A stretch of DNA of 20,196 bases from Gnetum montanum (Eukaryota > Streptophyta > Gnetopsida > Gnetales > Gnetaceae), in NCBI GenBank assembly GCA_015680685.1, contig MNCI01034833.1, positions 165,763-185,958 on the forward strand, read 5' to 3'. Below, one piece after another: positions 8,020-18,149 of this stretch; position 1 is the stretch's first letter, and every line of letters begins with the position of its first letter. The notes under the pieces are model-generated. The model saw nothing but the letters and a program-made list of their open reading frames with translations. It did no database searches and was not told the origin of the DNA. The position numbers and the translations under genes are program-made.

Positions 8020-8445
8020 ATGGACTAGATTTTCTGCATGTTGTTGCACTATGCATCATTGTATGCAATGCATGGAACTCATTTCTTCTCGATCTTTCCA
8101 AATGCATTTTCCCTAGAAATATTTAGGGAAATATCTCTTATGCCCATTTTTGCATCAATAGTACTTAGCCATGTCCTTCCCATAATGATTGGAAAAATCC
8201 CCTTTGTAGTTTTCAACTCTAATTACTAGGAAATCAATAGGATATGACCATCCATAAAAAATGGTCATAATGTCCTCCACTTGTTCCAAAGGAACAATGA
8301 TGGACTAATCTGTCAATTCTAAATGGATGTAGCTTTTCTTGAGAGGAGGTAGGTTCTAAGTGTTGTATATTTCTTGAGAAATCAAATTAACTCCAAAACC
8401 TGAGTCAAGAATAGCCTTACATGGGTCATTCCCAGTAATCTATAA
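8020..8445 (-). pseudogene. Aspartic protease remnant, Athila-like
   Basis: Read leftward on the minus strand across frames: GNDPCKAILDSGFGVNLIS, then VPLEQVEDIMT, YPIDFLVI, and a segment like the I-L-G-R-P flap region followed by IDAKMGIRDISLNIS. The LDSG at about 8401-8412 matches the D-S/T-G catalytic triad of retroelement proteases. The order (between gag and RT) and the downstream VEDV/PxDF phrases match Athila-type proteases. It would cut the polyprotein into mature parts. Stops, including one after the flap region, make it non-functional. Confidence 0.68.
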
Positions 8446-9100
8446 AGGGATGAGAGGACTTTTAGGATCAACTCTTTTCTTAGGAAGGTTTCCATCCTTG
8501 ATCTAATCAGATACAATGTGGATTAACATAATTATGCGAATCTTGGAAGGTGTTTAGTTTGAAGGGTTCTTAAAAGAAATGGATGTAGAGGATGAAGAAG
8601 ATACAAGGTGACCACCCACATAAGTAAGTGAGCATTTAGTAGGACTATTAGTTTATAAGAATGATCTTTTATGGGATCTTAATTCCAAACCACTCAATTG
8701 AGGAGCTATCTATAACTTAAAGGCCCTAGTAGAATTACGTTGTTGCGGCTAGGCTGGAAGCTCACCCTGCATGGATGGAGCAAGTGGTAATTGGGTTGAG
8801 GGTATATCATGTGCTAAAGGATGAGGAGGGTGATAAGGATATGGGGTTTTCCCTCTAGTAGATGAAGAATGAGTTCTGTAATACTCTAGGGGTAGTAGTA
8901 ATGCTAAAAAGAAACGTGACTAGAAGAGTCACACAAAGACATTAGTTGCTAAACATAGTACCCATGTGGATTTGGCTACTTGTAAGGGTACTACTACCTT
9001 GGTGGTGGCATCCCTCATGACTGTGGGTGTTTCCACTACTGATACTTCTCATATGGTTGTGGTGGAGCTTCACTTAGATAATAAGCTTATTGTTGGTGGT
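8446..9100 (-). other. gag-protease linker region, degraded
   Basis: No open frame or motif stands out. By position it is the C-terminal gag and linker part of the Athila-like element. The minus strand reads as proline- and tyrosine-containing fragments with many stops. Confidence 0.4.
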
Positions 9101-10732
9101 GGAACTACCTTGGGTTACCTTGAGGAGAAGGAAACCTTCTAGATGCTTTCCTTTATGCTAGTTTAGGATTTAGAGCATACACCTAAGATTCCTATAACTA
9201 TGACACCATAGGGAAACATCCCTTGAGATGTTCACATTGGTAGATGTTCCACCCACCATCGTCATCTAATTCTTACTCCACAACCTCTTCTACTACTATA
9301 GCCTTGCCCTTACCCCTTGGGTAGGCACATTTAGCTTCTTTCCTTTTCCTTTGGTTATACTCCTTAGTACTTTTCCATTTTCTCAACTCACCTTCTTCTT
9401 TTGCAACCTACTCAATTAACCTTTGAATCTGATGGACTCTTAGTTTTGATAGTCTCACTTGGGCATAGACCCCAAGATTTTTCCTCTTTTTTAAGTGAAG
9501 CCCATCTATGATATGGTGAATCTATGTAATAATGAACAATATCCTCTCATGGTGGCATCTAAAGGTTTATTTATTTCTTGTTTCCAACCTTGGATTTTCC
9601 TTTGCCTGTTTGACACTTTGGAGTACATCTAATACTTGTTATTAAATAGTTCTAGCATTGTACTCCATTGATGAATTAATTCTAGTTCTAAAGACCAGTA
9701 CCAACTTTCTGCTTTCTTGATGAGTGTTCTAGAGAATAGCTTGAGCTTTTACCAATCATTTTCAATATTTTGTAAGACACAAGCATCATGAAAGGCTTGT
9801 AAATGCATTTGAGGATCTAATCTATATCCCCCTTCAAATCTAGGAATATTATTCATGTCTAGCCTCTTGATTCAGCTACCTCTAACATGCCTAATAGGAA
9901 TTCTAATAACCTCTATGATGTTGAGCATATTTTGAATGGCTAGCAGAGGTTCATTACCATGATCTTGATGGTGCTTATGATGTTCTCTACCATCCCTTCA
10001 TTCATGATAGCCTTTAAAATTATCATTATTGTCCAGCTATCTACGATTTTGCTTAGATTTGGAGGAACATGAACCAAATGAAGAGGGTGAATAGGAAGGA
10101 GGACTACCACCATCATGGTGTCTACCACTTTCCCTTCATTTGTCATAGCCACAATCCTTAGAGTGATCTTTATTATGCTTGTCCAAGTTCTCTCTTTGGC
10201 TCCATTTCGTAGAACTCCCATGATTGTGGGACTCACTATTATTAGAACCTACATTGTTGATCACTGATTTAGCATTTAGATTCAACTTTCCTTCACTAGA
10301 GCTAAGAGGTGGAGAGTTTACATGTTGAGACCTCTTGAAAAGAGGTTCCTCATTATTCTTTTGATCTAGTAGGAATAAGGGGTTAGTGAATCATTTTCCC
10401 TTCATGTCTTTGTGGTGCTTTTCTTGTTATTGATCTTGTTTCAGTTATGTCTCAATGGGATGGTAGCCTTGGAAGTTATGATCTTCCACAACATACTCTC
10501 CATGACATTTCTCAATGCCCAACCTTCTAAGGGTTTGGAGTAGCATCTTTGGAATAGATTGGTTAGGTGGTAATACAACATTATCCTCCATGTCTTACCA
10601 CTAAATTTGTTCACTTTAATGGACGCCATAGGAAAAATTGGGTACAAACTCATTAAGATGAGTATACACCACTCTGCATTCTTGTGGTACTATTAACTTG
10701 GAATTGTAATCCCTACAAGAAGAAGTAGACAT
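9100..10732 (-). pseudogene. gag remnant, Athila-like
   Basis: A possible start ATG is at 10732-10730, about 155 bases past the primer-binding site, and opens a frame (MSTSSCRDYNSKLIVP) of some fifty codons. From about 10240 to 9960 the minus strand reads as a His-, Ser-, Asp- and Arg-rich low-complexity segment. The core capsid-like domain lies at about 9930-9500, with IPRFEGGYRLDPQMHLQAF, HDACVLQNIEND, KLKLFSRTL, AESWYWSLE and a basic tail. This is the retrotransposon gag pattern (FxG, then WY and W near the end of the domain). Gag forms the virus-like particle. No intact zinc knuckle was seen. Many stops and frame changes occur. Confidence 0.65.
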
Positions 10733-10886
10733 TTTTATTAGAAACAATTTCTCAGTGTGCTTGTAGTATAGTTTTGATTAATTATTATGTATTTACTTTT
10801 TTGAATGATTATGACCTTATGATTTGATCCAATAATCCTAAATAATATTCACTAAGTCATAGATAGCACACATATCAAACAACAAA

Positions 10887-10904
10887 TCCTTGGCAATAGT
10901 GCCA
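10887..10904 (-). promoter_or_regulatory. Primer-binding site remnant (tRNA-Asp type)
   Basis: The minus strand reads TGGCACTATTGCCAAGGA, one base after a CA that would end the 5' LTR (10907-10906). Athila-type elements commonly carry TGGCGCCGTTGCCGGGGA, complementary to the tRNA-Asp 3' end. The five differences are all transitions, as expected from cytosine deamination. Position between LTR and gag supports the call. Confidence 0.62.
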
Positions 10905-10905
10905 A

Positions 10906-11780
10906 TGATGAGCAATGAGTAGACCCTATGTCTAACCATACAAATCACTAAGCATTCACATGTGATCGAGTCGAATTTCATGGACTAATAGCCTTCTAAG
11001 CGCACTAGTCTCTAGGAAGTGAAACTAATCGCTAAAATCGTTATCTTCCCAATTACACTTGTGAAATGTAAAGATATGATTAAGTGCATCTAAGGCATAT
11101 CATTTTTATAATTTTTATGTTTTGTATTTTAAGTTGCCTAAGGGTAAAGAATAATGAATAAAAGAAAATAATTAAATTGCTAATTTAATCTAACTAGCTA
11201 CACCTAACTAATCCTAACATAAGCATCCATTCCCACTTGTCGTACACATCCTAAACATGTTTAACGCTACTGGGTTACCAAACATTAAGTGTCACTAGGA
11301 TTACCAAGCATCAAGTGTATGCTCAAAGTGGTCATACTTATGTGCTTAATTAATCACTATTTAATCTAGCTTAATTTAGCCTAATTAATTATTTAACTAT
11401 TTAAAACATTAAAGGAAATTACGTAAAACATTAAATGCATAAATAATTAATTACTTTACTTCAAAGTGTTGCAAGGTTTATCAAAAAGCTAGTATTTATT
11501 GCCGCACACACTATCGTGCTCAAGTACAATAGTGCTCTAATAAAGATTCATACACTCTTGACTCCTACTATAGGCACTTAGAAAAATATTCTAACTTTCA
11601 AATGCCAAAACTGCAACAACTTCGCTAAAACTATGACAAAGATATACCATAAACATAGCAGGTGAGCATGTATTTATAGGCAAAAATAGATACTACGTCG
11701 ATGGGGACATGTCAATGCATCAAATCATGCGTTGATAGGGCCTAGTCGACGAGGCCCAGTCGATGCAACCAATTTACAAT
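10906..11780 (-). repeat. 5' LTR (R/U5 and part of U3) of the Athila-like element
   Basis: This lies upstream of the primer site on the minus strand. It ends in CA at 10907-10906 and contains a TATA box at 11671-11678. The stretch is AT-rich and has no coding sequence. U3 includes GTCGAC-rich repeats near 11739-11768 (GGGCCTAGTCGACGA then GGCCCAGTCGATGCA). The 5' end of the LTR was not located: the RTE-type tail and perhaps the LINE sit in or beyond it, and the partner LTR is out of the window. Confidence 0.55.
11671..11678 (-). promoter_or_regulatory. TATA box of the Athila-like LTR
   Basis: The minus strand reads CCTATAAATACATGC, a good plant TATA box. It is about 765 bases upstream of the LTR end, so transcription would start near 11645 and run leftward through gag and pol. 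Confidence 0.5.
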
Positions 11781-11945
11781 GCATCAATCATCATCATCAT
11801 CATTATCCTAGCCTTGTTTCAACAAAATAGGGTTGACTACATTAGTTCTTTTTCACCACTTGCCACCATGAAGAGCTAGATTTTTGTTTATGGTGTAGTG
11901 ATCTTTGTAAATCCTTGCCTTTTTTTATAACAACTAGGCCTTATG
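11781..11945 (-). mobile_element. 3' tail of an RTE-type LINE (or SINE sharing it), with (ATG)n end
   Basis: The minus strand reads ATGTAGTCAACCCTATTTTG, then TTGAAACAAGGCTAGGATAA and an (ATG)n tract at 11804-11786. Plant RTE-clade LINEs end in a phrase close to GTAGCCGACCCCATTT, then TTGGGA-AAGGCT, followed by a trinucleotide microsatellite, so order and wording fit. Coding sequence upstream was not recognised, so this is a 5'-truncated copy or a SINE using the same tail. The right limit is approximate, and no target duplication was found. Confidence 0.6.
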
Positions 11946-12356
11946 TCTATTGTGCATTGCATCTAGGGAATGCCCTAGCATTTGCAAAATTTGAAAAGGA
12001 ACTCATTCATGAGATTTGGATGAGGTTTTATAGTCAACTATCAACCTAATGCTAAACCTCCTCCTTTTGTATTCAAGCTTGGGACCAACATTGGCAGACT
12101 TTAAAACATCTTTATTTTATGACATGTTTGATGAAAGGTTAGTCTACAATAAAACCTAAGGGTCCCCAACATAATAAAAATCATTTTAGTTTCAGTTTTA
12201 TTAAAGACTTTCACTTTGTCCTTTTCATAACTTGGACACATTTTTTTGCAAGATGACTTTTGCAAAAGAAAAGAAATGCAAAGGGTAAAATAAGATAATA
12301 CATTTAGAAATTGGTAGAACTATATGAATCTAACAATTAATATATGCCAATATGTA
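11946..12356. other. Unassigned spacer between RTE tail and LINE
   Basis: AT-rich, with no open frame above 60 codons and no recognised motif. It may be further RTE-derived sequence or Athila LTR U3. It is the left flank of the LINE insertion. Confidence 0.4.
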
Positions 12357-12373
12357 TTTATTGGATATATGTT
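12357..12373. repeat. Target-site duplication, left copy
   Basis: TTTATTGGATATATGTT is repeated exactly at 18133-18149 and nowhere else that I saw. The two copies bracket the LINE precisely, next to its 3' hairpin and the 5' end of its leader. Confidence 0.85.
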
Positions 12374-12699
12374 GGGGGGTGTCAAACCCCAAAAAGAGAA
12401 TTTTATTAATTAAATGAGATTAAGTACATGATCAACATCTGAACATATTGATGGTTAAATAGGAAGAAGAACAATGTCAAATGTGGATGTTGAAGCAAAA
12501 CATCTTGAAACATAAACCTTCACATGATGTGGGAGTACATTCCAAAGAGCAACCTCATGCTAAGAGTCACTAGGAACTGCGAGTTAATAAAACCAGGGGA
12601 ACTACATAGAGCTAAAAATGCTCAAAATTATGATGAGACACTCCGATGTAACAGATCGAGATGGGGAAGAGTGCACGAATTGGTGTATCTGCTCCAAGG
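12374..12699 (-). other. LINE 3' UTR with polyadenylation signal
   Basis: These 326 bases follow the ORF2 stop. AATAAA on the minus strand is at 12407-12402. It is followed by a T-rich stretch and the terminal hairpin. Confidence 0.65.
12376..12390 (-). promoter_or_regulatory. 3'-terminal stem-loop of the LINE
   Basis: The minus strand reads GGGGTTTGACACCCC: a 5-bp stem with a 5-base loop, followed only by two more C before the target duplication. Plant L1 elements with a conserved 3'-end stem-loop recognised by their own RT have been described, and this fits that type. Confidence 0.6.
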
Positions 12700-15600
12700 C
12701 TACAAAAAATAAAACAACTGATTAGTATCCAACTTTAACTTAGAAGTGTGAGATATAATTTGGAAATGCACAAGGCGAAGAATTTGAAATTTTTCCATAA
12801 TAGATAAATGGTTAGAGTTAGACGAATCAATGTTCTGGAAAAGAGCAGTGCATCTGTGCTTCCATATATAGTAAAGAACGAATGGCCTAATAACTTCCCA
12901 AAGAAACTGAAGGTCAGCAGATGGGGTGGCCTGAAAGCCGAACAAGATATCCTCATGGGAAAACTTGCACAAAGGGAAAACTTTAGAAACCCACTCCCAT
13001 GAAGACTGAGCAAAGGGACAATTCCAAAAAACGTGGACAAAATCATCTGGACCTCCATAGAGAGGGCAATTAGGATTTGGAATCCTAAGGTATTCATGAT
13101 GTTTGCCGATAGGTAGGCCTTGATGAAGGAGGCACCAAAGAAATTTTTTAATTTTTGGAAGATTCGGAAGGCTCCAAACTTGTGAGAAGAGGGAGAGTCA
13201 AAACTGTTCAGACTCTTCTTTGTTCCATGATCTATTGCAACGATTAACAATCATAGAGAAATCATGCAACAACTGAAAGGGCACATGTGGTTTATAGGGT
13301 AGAAGGTTCAATCCATTAGTCCACTGAAGACCATGGAAGAGACTAGGAACTGAAGCATCCAAATGCAAGTACTGATGAATGAAGTGATAAAGTTTGTCAA
13401 GGAAGTGGTGCATAGTTCTGGAAGCCCCATATAAGTTTTCAAACATATCCCAAGTAATCCACTGATTGGTGAGACGAATACATCTAAGGGAAACAACTCC
13501 CTTTTGAAACCAAATGGTGGTTGTCCTAGCATTTGAGGTGGCTAGGGGAGCAGGCGACAGGGGCAGCCACCAAGGGCAAATCTTAGAAAGGAGAGTAGGA
13601 TTGATATGAACATTATTCCAATTCACATGATAATGTAAGACCTGCCAAGCCTTCCAAATGCTTTTGAAAACATGTGTTCTAGGAATGATAATGTCATGAG
13701 GAGAAAGGATCCAATTAATAGGGTGGATACCCTTCTAGATGGACTTATTCTTAGGGAATGCTTGTCGAAGCCTTAATTGAAGAAGATTCCCAATAATATT
13801 GGGGGCATCCATGTGCTGAACCAACCACCTAGCCACAAGGGTGAGACCTTGCTTAAAGGAGTTCAAAAGGCCCAATCCACCTTTGTTCTTAGGAAGAGTT
13901 ACTATATTCCAAGCAACACGATGAAAGCCTTTTTGGGAGTCTTTAGACGACCACATGAAGTCTCAAATAATCGTTCAAGCTTTTGATAAGAAGCATAGGA
14001 AGGGGCCCAACATGACGAATAATAAACATGGGTAGAGGCACAAATAGACTTACAGATGAGATACTTACTGGTGAGGGTGAGGGGTTTGGTTTTCCATTTT
14101 TCGATTTTCCTTTAAATTCGAGAGAGTACTTGGTCCCATAGCTCTGAAGTTGGGCCTCTAAAGCGAAAAGGGATTCCCAAGAGCTTAATAATTTCATGAT
14201 CTTGAGTATGCTTCCAACTATAATTGGAAAAATGGCTGTAATTATTGGTGAAGATATATATTGAAGATTTATGCCAATTTATCACAAATCTAGAGAGGGA
14301 GCAATATTTCTCAACTCGAGACAAGAGACGCTGCACATTAATAGCATTATTTTGAATAAGGAAAAAGGAGTCATCAGCGAAATGCATATTGAGGAGCTAC
14401 TGTTGAGGAGAAGATAGATGAATCTCAAATAAAACATTGTTTTTGAATATCCAAGTTGATTTGATGATAGAGAAAATCAGCAGCAATGATGAAGAGGTAA
14501 GGAGCAAGAGGGCAACCTTGCCTAATAGACTTATGAATAGAAAAGGGAGAAGTGATGTCAAAGGTAGTCGCGATTCGTGTAGTAGCATCTGAGAATAAGC
14601 ATTCTACCATATGAATGAACTTAGGGCCAAAACCCAATTTAGTCATGGTTTGGATAATGAAATCCCACTTAATATTATCATAGGCTTTAGCGTAATCAAG
14701 CTTCATCAGGAGGATATCCTTACCCTTGTCCTCAACCCACTTAAGACCTTCCCAAGCAGCCACCATGTTATTTAATATGTATCTTCCTAGGACAAAGCCA
14801 ATTTTCTGGGGGGAATAATACAAGCAAGGATTTTCTTTAATCATAAATCCAAACATTTAGCCCAAATTTTGTAAACCACATTAAGTAAGGTGATAGGTTG
14901 TCAATTGGAGATACAAGTAGGATCTCCCAATTTAGGGAGAACACGAATAATACCTTGGTTTAAGATTGGTCCCAAAGAACCAGTAAGCGTAGCCTCTTTG
15001 ATAACATGAAAGAGGTTAAAACCTACCAAATCCCAATGCTTTTGGAAAAATTCAACAGGAAAACCATCATAACTAGGGGCTTTCCTAGGGCTTAGGTTAA
15101 AGCAAGCCTGTCGAAGCTCAGCTGGAGTAATATCAGCTTCTAAAATTGTCAACATAGAAGAATTAACCAATCTAGGATAATTTAGAGTGGCGGCCATGAA
15201 GGATGTGTGATCCATAGGAGTAGTGGTGAATAAGGCCTCAAAGTGTTCCTTAAGATAAGAGAGAAGACTATTTTGGTCAGTGATAATGGATCCATTTATG
15301 GAGAGTTTATCTAAAGAGGGCGAAGGGGAGGACCAGTTAAGGTACTTAAAGAATTCCTTATAGTGCTCATCTTGAATGTTTAGCCAAGTGAGTCAGCTTT
15401 TAATCAAGGAACCTTGTGCCTTATATACTTCTCAATGTTGAAAGGCTATACGGTCTCTAGCAAGCTCCCCTTGTAGGTGACTATTGAAGGGATCATTAGT
15501 TAGTTTGGTCACAAGGTGCTCAATGGTAGAGCATATGTTGGAGTACTCTTGCCGAGAACGAGAGGCAACTTCCTTACCATAATGACGGGCGAGATTTCTA

Positions 15601-16495
15601 ACTCTACTAGTAGTCTAAAGCCACTAATGGATCCAACCCCTTGGACCTAAGAGTCTAGGTTCAGTGTTCCAAAGGCAAGAAAGAAGTTGTTGGGTGGGAG
15701 GAGAAGAGAAACATTGACTATGTAGCCTAAAGAGATGATAATTCCGTCTTTGGTGGTCACTATGAATCTACATAGATAAAGTAATGGGAAAGTGATCAGA
15801 TAAGGTTGTGTGTTGGTGGACTTTAGTAATAGAAAGGGTTAGCCAAAAAGAAAGAGTGGAAAAATAATATCTATCTAACCAACTATAAATGCGAGCCTGC
15901 CCTTTACAAAGATTGTTCCAAGTGAAGCTATTTAGAGAACCACTAGCAGTGTTTGCAATGTCGTCCGAAAGATAGAAACATTTCTTAAAATTTGACCGGG
16001 CTTGATATTCGTGATGAGGAAGTTGAGAGAAAACACCTCCAAGCTTATCATGAGAGAATTCCATCATGTTAAAATCACCACCAAAAATCCAAGAAATAGA
16101 AGGGAGGCTATGAGTGAGTTCATGCCACAATTGGGCCTGTTCAGTAGAGTCATTGGGAGCATAAATAGAACAAACTCTGAAGGGACCATATAAGGAGGAG
16201 ATAACAACTCAAGCCACTCTATGACCTAAATCGGACCCATGTTGTAGGAGTTTGTCTTTCCAATAAGTTGGAAAAAGAATGGTTGCTCCACCTTTGCCAC
16301 ACTCATGAGAAGTAGCAAGAACTGAAGAATGGGGCAAAAACCAATAGGCTAAAAGAGATAATTGGTCAGCTAAGATCTTGATTTCTTGAAGAAGGAGGAA
16401 ATCCAAATGAGATTTAGACTAGAGAGGAAGTTGATGGCTCATTTGCAATGAAGCCTATCAGTTAGGCCTCGGATATTCCAAGATAAGAGGTTCAT
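12700..16495 (-). pseudogene. LINE ORF2: endonuclease and reverse transcriptase
   Basis: ORF2 starts at ATG 16495-16493, giving MNLLSWNIRGL, the standard L1 ORF2 opening. The apurinic-type endonuclease that nicks the target shows LLQEIK (catalytic Glu near 16384), GGDFNM (Asp 16076-16074) and SDHFPI (Asp and His 15797-15792). RT follows: RKAPSYDGFPVEFFQKHW near 15100, LLMKLDYAKAYD (Asp 14697-14695), RQGCPLAPYLF, and FADD at 14381-14370. The C-terminal part has the plant zf-RVT segment near 13073-13008, whose CPLCG-type motif reads CPLYG, so a zinc ligand is lost. The reading ends at 12700. The span is about 1265 codons, near the family norm, but several stops and frameshifts interrupt it (for example near 16410, 16210, 15770-15215 and 14110-13960). 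Confidence 0.87.
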
Positions 16496-17618
16496 GGAGA
16501 AGCTCTAGATGTTATGAGTGATAGGGCAGTAGAAGAATCGGGGTTAGGGATGTCAGTCATCATAGTAGTGGAAAGAATTGCAAAGGAGTTGCTTGTATCA
16601 ACAATTAAAGTTGGGTTAATTTTGGCCAAAGGAGAGGAAGGGGGAGTAGTGGTTTTAGATGCTTTGGCCCTTTTCTTTCCCCCTACCATTACAAACTCAT
16701 CACGTAAAAGTGAATCTTTGACTGATTGTGATTGGATGATTGGTGCCTTGGACCTAGCCTTAATGAGAGAATGGGATTGGGAGACTCTTGCCTTAGAGAG
16801 AGTAGCCGAGAAAGAAAGGTGTAGAGCATTGTTAGAAGTAAAACCAAACTTAATGGGATCAAATGGTGGGTTAGGTTGAGTGACTACAGGAATGGATTTG
16901 AGAGGATTGGTTTGAGATTTTTTCTTAGCTAAAAAGGGATAGGTAGAAATGTGGTGCTATGCACGATGGCAGTAGCTATAAGAGTTGGGAAGATAAAAAT
17001 AGTCTACCTTTTGAGTAAAAACTTTGTCCCCAGCTCCTAAGGTTAAAGTGGTTTTCTTTTGGGAAATGTCAAGTTCGATACAGTAGCAACGAAAGTGAAC
17101 CCCATTAACCTCAATTCCATTGTTGGAGATGACTCAACCCAAGGTGTTAACTATGTCATGCTCAATAGATGAAAATATTAAAAGAATATTAGGTATAATA
17201 TTAAAGGCTGGGTCCTTGACATTGAAATCAAATTTCCAAGCACAAGCCATAAGTGTAGCATTACAAGTAGGAAAAATCTGAAGAAAGNTACAAGCCATAA
17301 GTGTAGCATTACAAGTAGGAAAAATCTGAAGAAAGAGAGCTTCCTCAATGTGAGAAGCCTCAGAAAGTTCAGTGAGGACAAAATTATGAGCATAGTATCG
17401 AGCGTGTAAGACCTATATCCTATGGGTTTGTAAAATATTTTTAATATGAAAATTGATGCTTAATGATCGAGAAAACCCATTTGGAAAAAAATAAAGGGTG
17501 CAGAAAAATCTTAAGAAACAGCTTCAAAGATGTCATCACGTAAAAAAAAATCCAAAGATTCTAAGTTGGGAGAACTTCCCTAAAGTGAAGAAGTAGCAGT
17601 TGCTAAGGATTCGTCCAT
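16492..17618 (-). pseudogene. LINE ORF1: RNA-binding protein
   Basis: It starts at ATG 17618-17616 (MDESLATATSSL, then a stop codon) and ends at TGA 16494-16492. ORF1 proteins of plant L1 elements bind the element RNA and usually contain a DUF4283-like domain and a CCHC knuckle. Here the knuckle is visible near 16990-16935 as YSYCHRA-stop-HHISTY. The expected C-x2-C-x4-H-x4-C has lost its first and last Cys and the Gly, all by G-to-A changes. After it comes a Ser-, Pro- and Lys-rich tail (MVGGKKRAKASK at 16689). The DUF4283 assignment of the N-terminal part is weak because frames change. The N-flanked duplication at 17242-17335 lies inside it. Confidence 0.7.
17242..17335. repeat. 46-bp direct duplication flanking a single N (probable assembly join)
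   Basis: Bases 17242-17287 are identical to 17290-17335, separated by N at 17288 and one T. This is the same layout and almost the same length as the duplication at 4352-4444. It duplicates part of LINE ORF1 in the given sequence but is most likely an unmerged contig overlap. Confidence 0.82.
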
Positions 17619-17822
17619 ACTCGATAATCTCACCGTAAAGCACCAGAATCCCAAGTTAAAGATCAACGGTAGATAAAATGGCAAACGCAGCAATCAAATC
17701 TGCCCAGAAGTAGCAGTCGTTAAGGATTCGTCCATACTCGATAATCTCACCATAAAGTACCAGAATCCCAAGTTAAAGATCAACGGTAGATAAAACGGCA
17801 AAGGCAGCAATCAAATCTACTT
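17589..17822 (-). repeat. 117-bp tandem duplication spanning the LINE leader and ORF1 start
   Basis: Copy 17589-17705 and copy 17706-17822 match at about 107 of 113 comparable positions; five of the six differences are transitions. On the minus strand each copy contains ATGGACGAATCC, the ORF1 start. The upstream copy (ATG at 17735-17733) leads only to a 13-codon frame ending MDESLTTATSGQI-stop. Confidence 0.88.
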
Positions 17823-18132
17823 GGTTTTGTTTTGAAAAAAATCAGAATGAAAAATGCAACGTGCAACTGCGTCGCTTGGGCACACCATAGCCACCGTGGC
17901 CCTACCAAAAAACCACAGCTCTGCCAAGATCCACGCACGCCAAGACCCTTAGCCTGCAAAATTTATCCCTCCTCGCAACATGCTGGCATGATTTTTAATT
18001 AAAAGTGAAAGACTGAAGGTTGTGCGATCTGTAAGAAAGCTTTGGATGGTTTTCCTTGATGATTAAAACCCGTTTCACCAGCACCGCAAAAAAATGTTAT
18101 TCAGCATCATTTGAAATCAACGTGAAAGCGCC
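17823..18132 (-). other. LINE 5' leader
   Basis: Non-coding 5' UTR of the LINE, beginning GGCGCTTTCACG on the minus strand next to the target duplication. It should hold the internal promoter, but no specific element was recognised. Confidence 0.6.
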
Positions 18133-18149
18133 TTTATTGGATATATGTT
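18133..18149. repeat. Target-site duplication, right copy
   Basis: An exact copy of 12357-12373, adjoining the 5' end of the LINE. Flanking bases on both sides differ between the two copies, so the duplication is 17 bp. Confidence 0.85.

Larger units (their letters stand above)
6170..11780 (-). mobile_element. Athila-like Ty3/gypsy LTR retrotransposon, 5' part, heavily decayed
   Basis: On the minus strand the order is LTR (right), primer-binding site, gag, protease, RT and RNase H, then an abrupt cut at 6170 by the Tat LTR. Integrase and the 3' LTR should lie beyond the Tat element, outside the window to the left. The Athila call rests on RT wording (DHFPLPF, LDGYSGYNQ, NPWGTFAY, EVFMDEF), the protease style and the tRNA-Asp-like primer site. 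Frames are broken throughout by stops and small indels, so segments were recognised by reading across frames. It is older than the Tat element inside it. The right limit is uncertain because the LTR start was not found. Confidence 0.75.
12374..18132 (-). mobile_element. Full-length L1-type LINE (non-LTR retrotransposon), decayed
   Basis: The element runs right to left: 5' leader, ORF1, ORF2 with endonuclease, RT and zinc-finger region, then a short 3' UTR. Exact 17-bp copies at both ends mark it as a complete insertion of 5759 bp, close to the usual 6 kb of plant L1 elements. It has stops and frameshifts in both ORFs, lost zinc ligands, and one N-flanked assembly duplication inside ORF1. There is no poly(A) at the 3' end; it finishes in a G/C stem-loop. 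The target duplication has stayed exact although the coding regions have many lesions. Confidence 0.88.

Noticed and set aside
9940-10236. 98-codon Ile/Met-rich minus-strand frame as a membrane protein
   Set aside because: It is a shadow frame of the His/Asp/Arg-rich part of the gag remnant.
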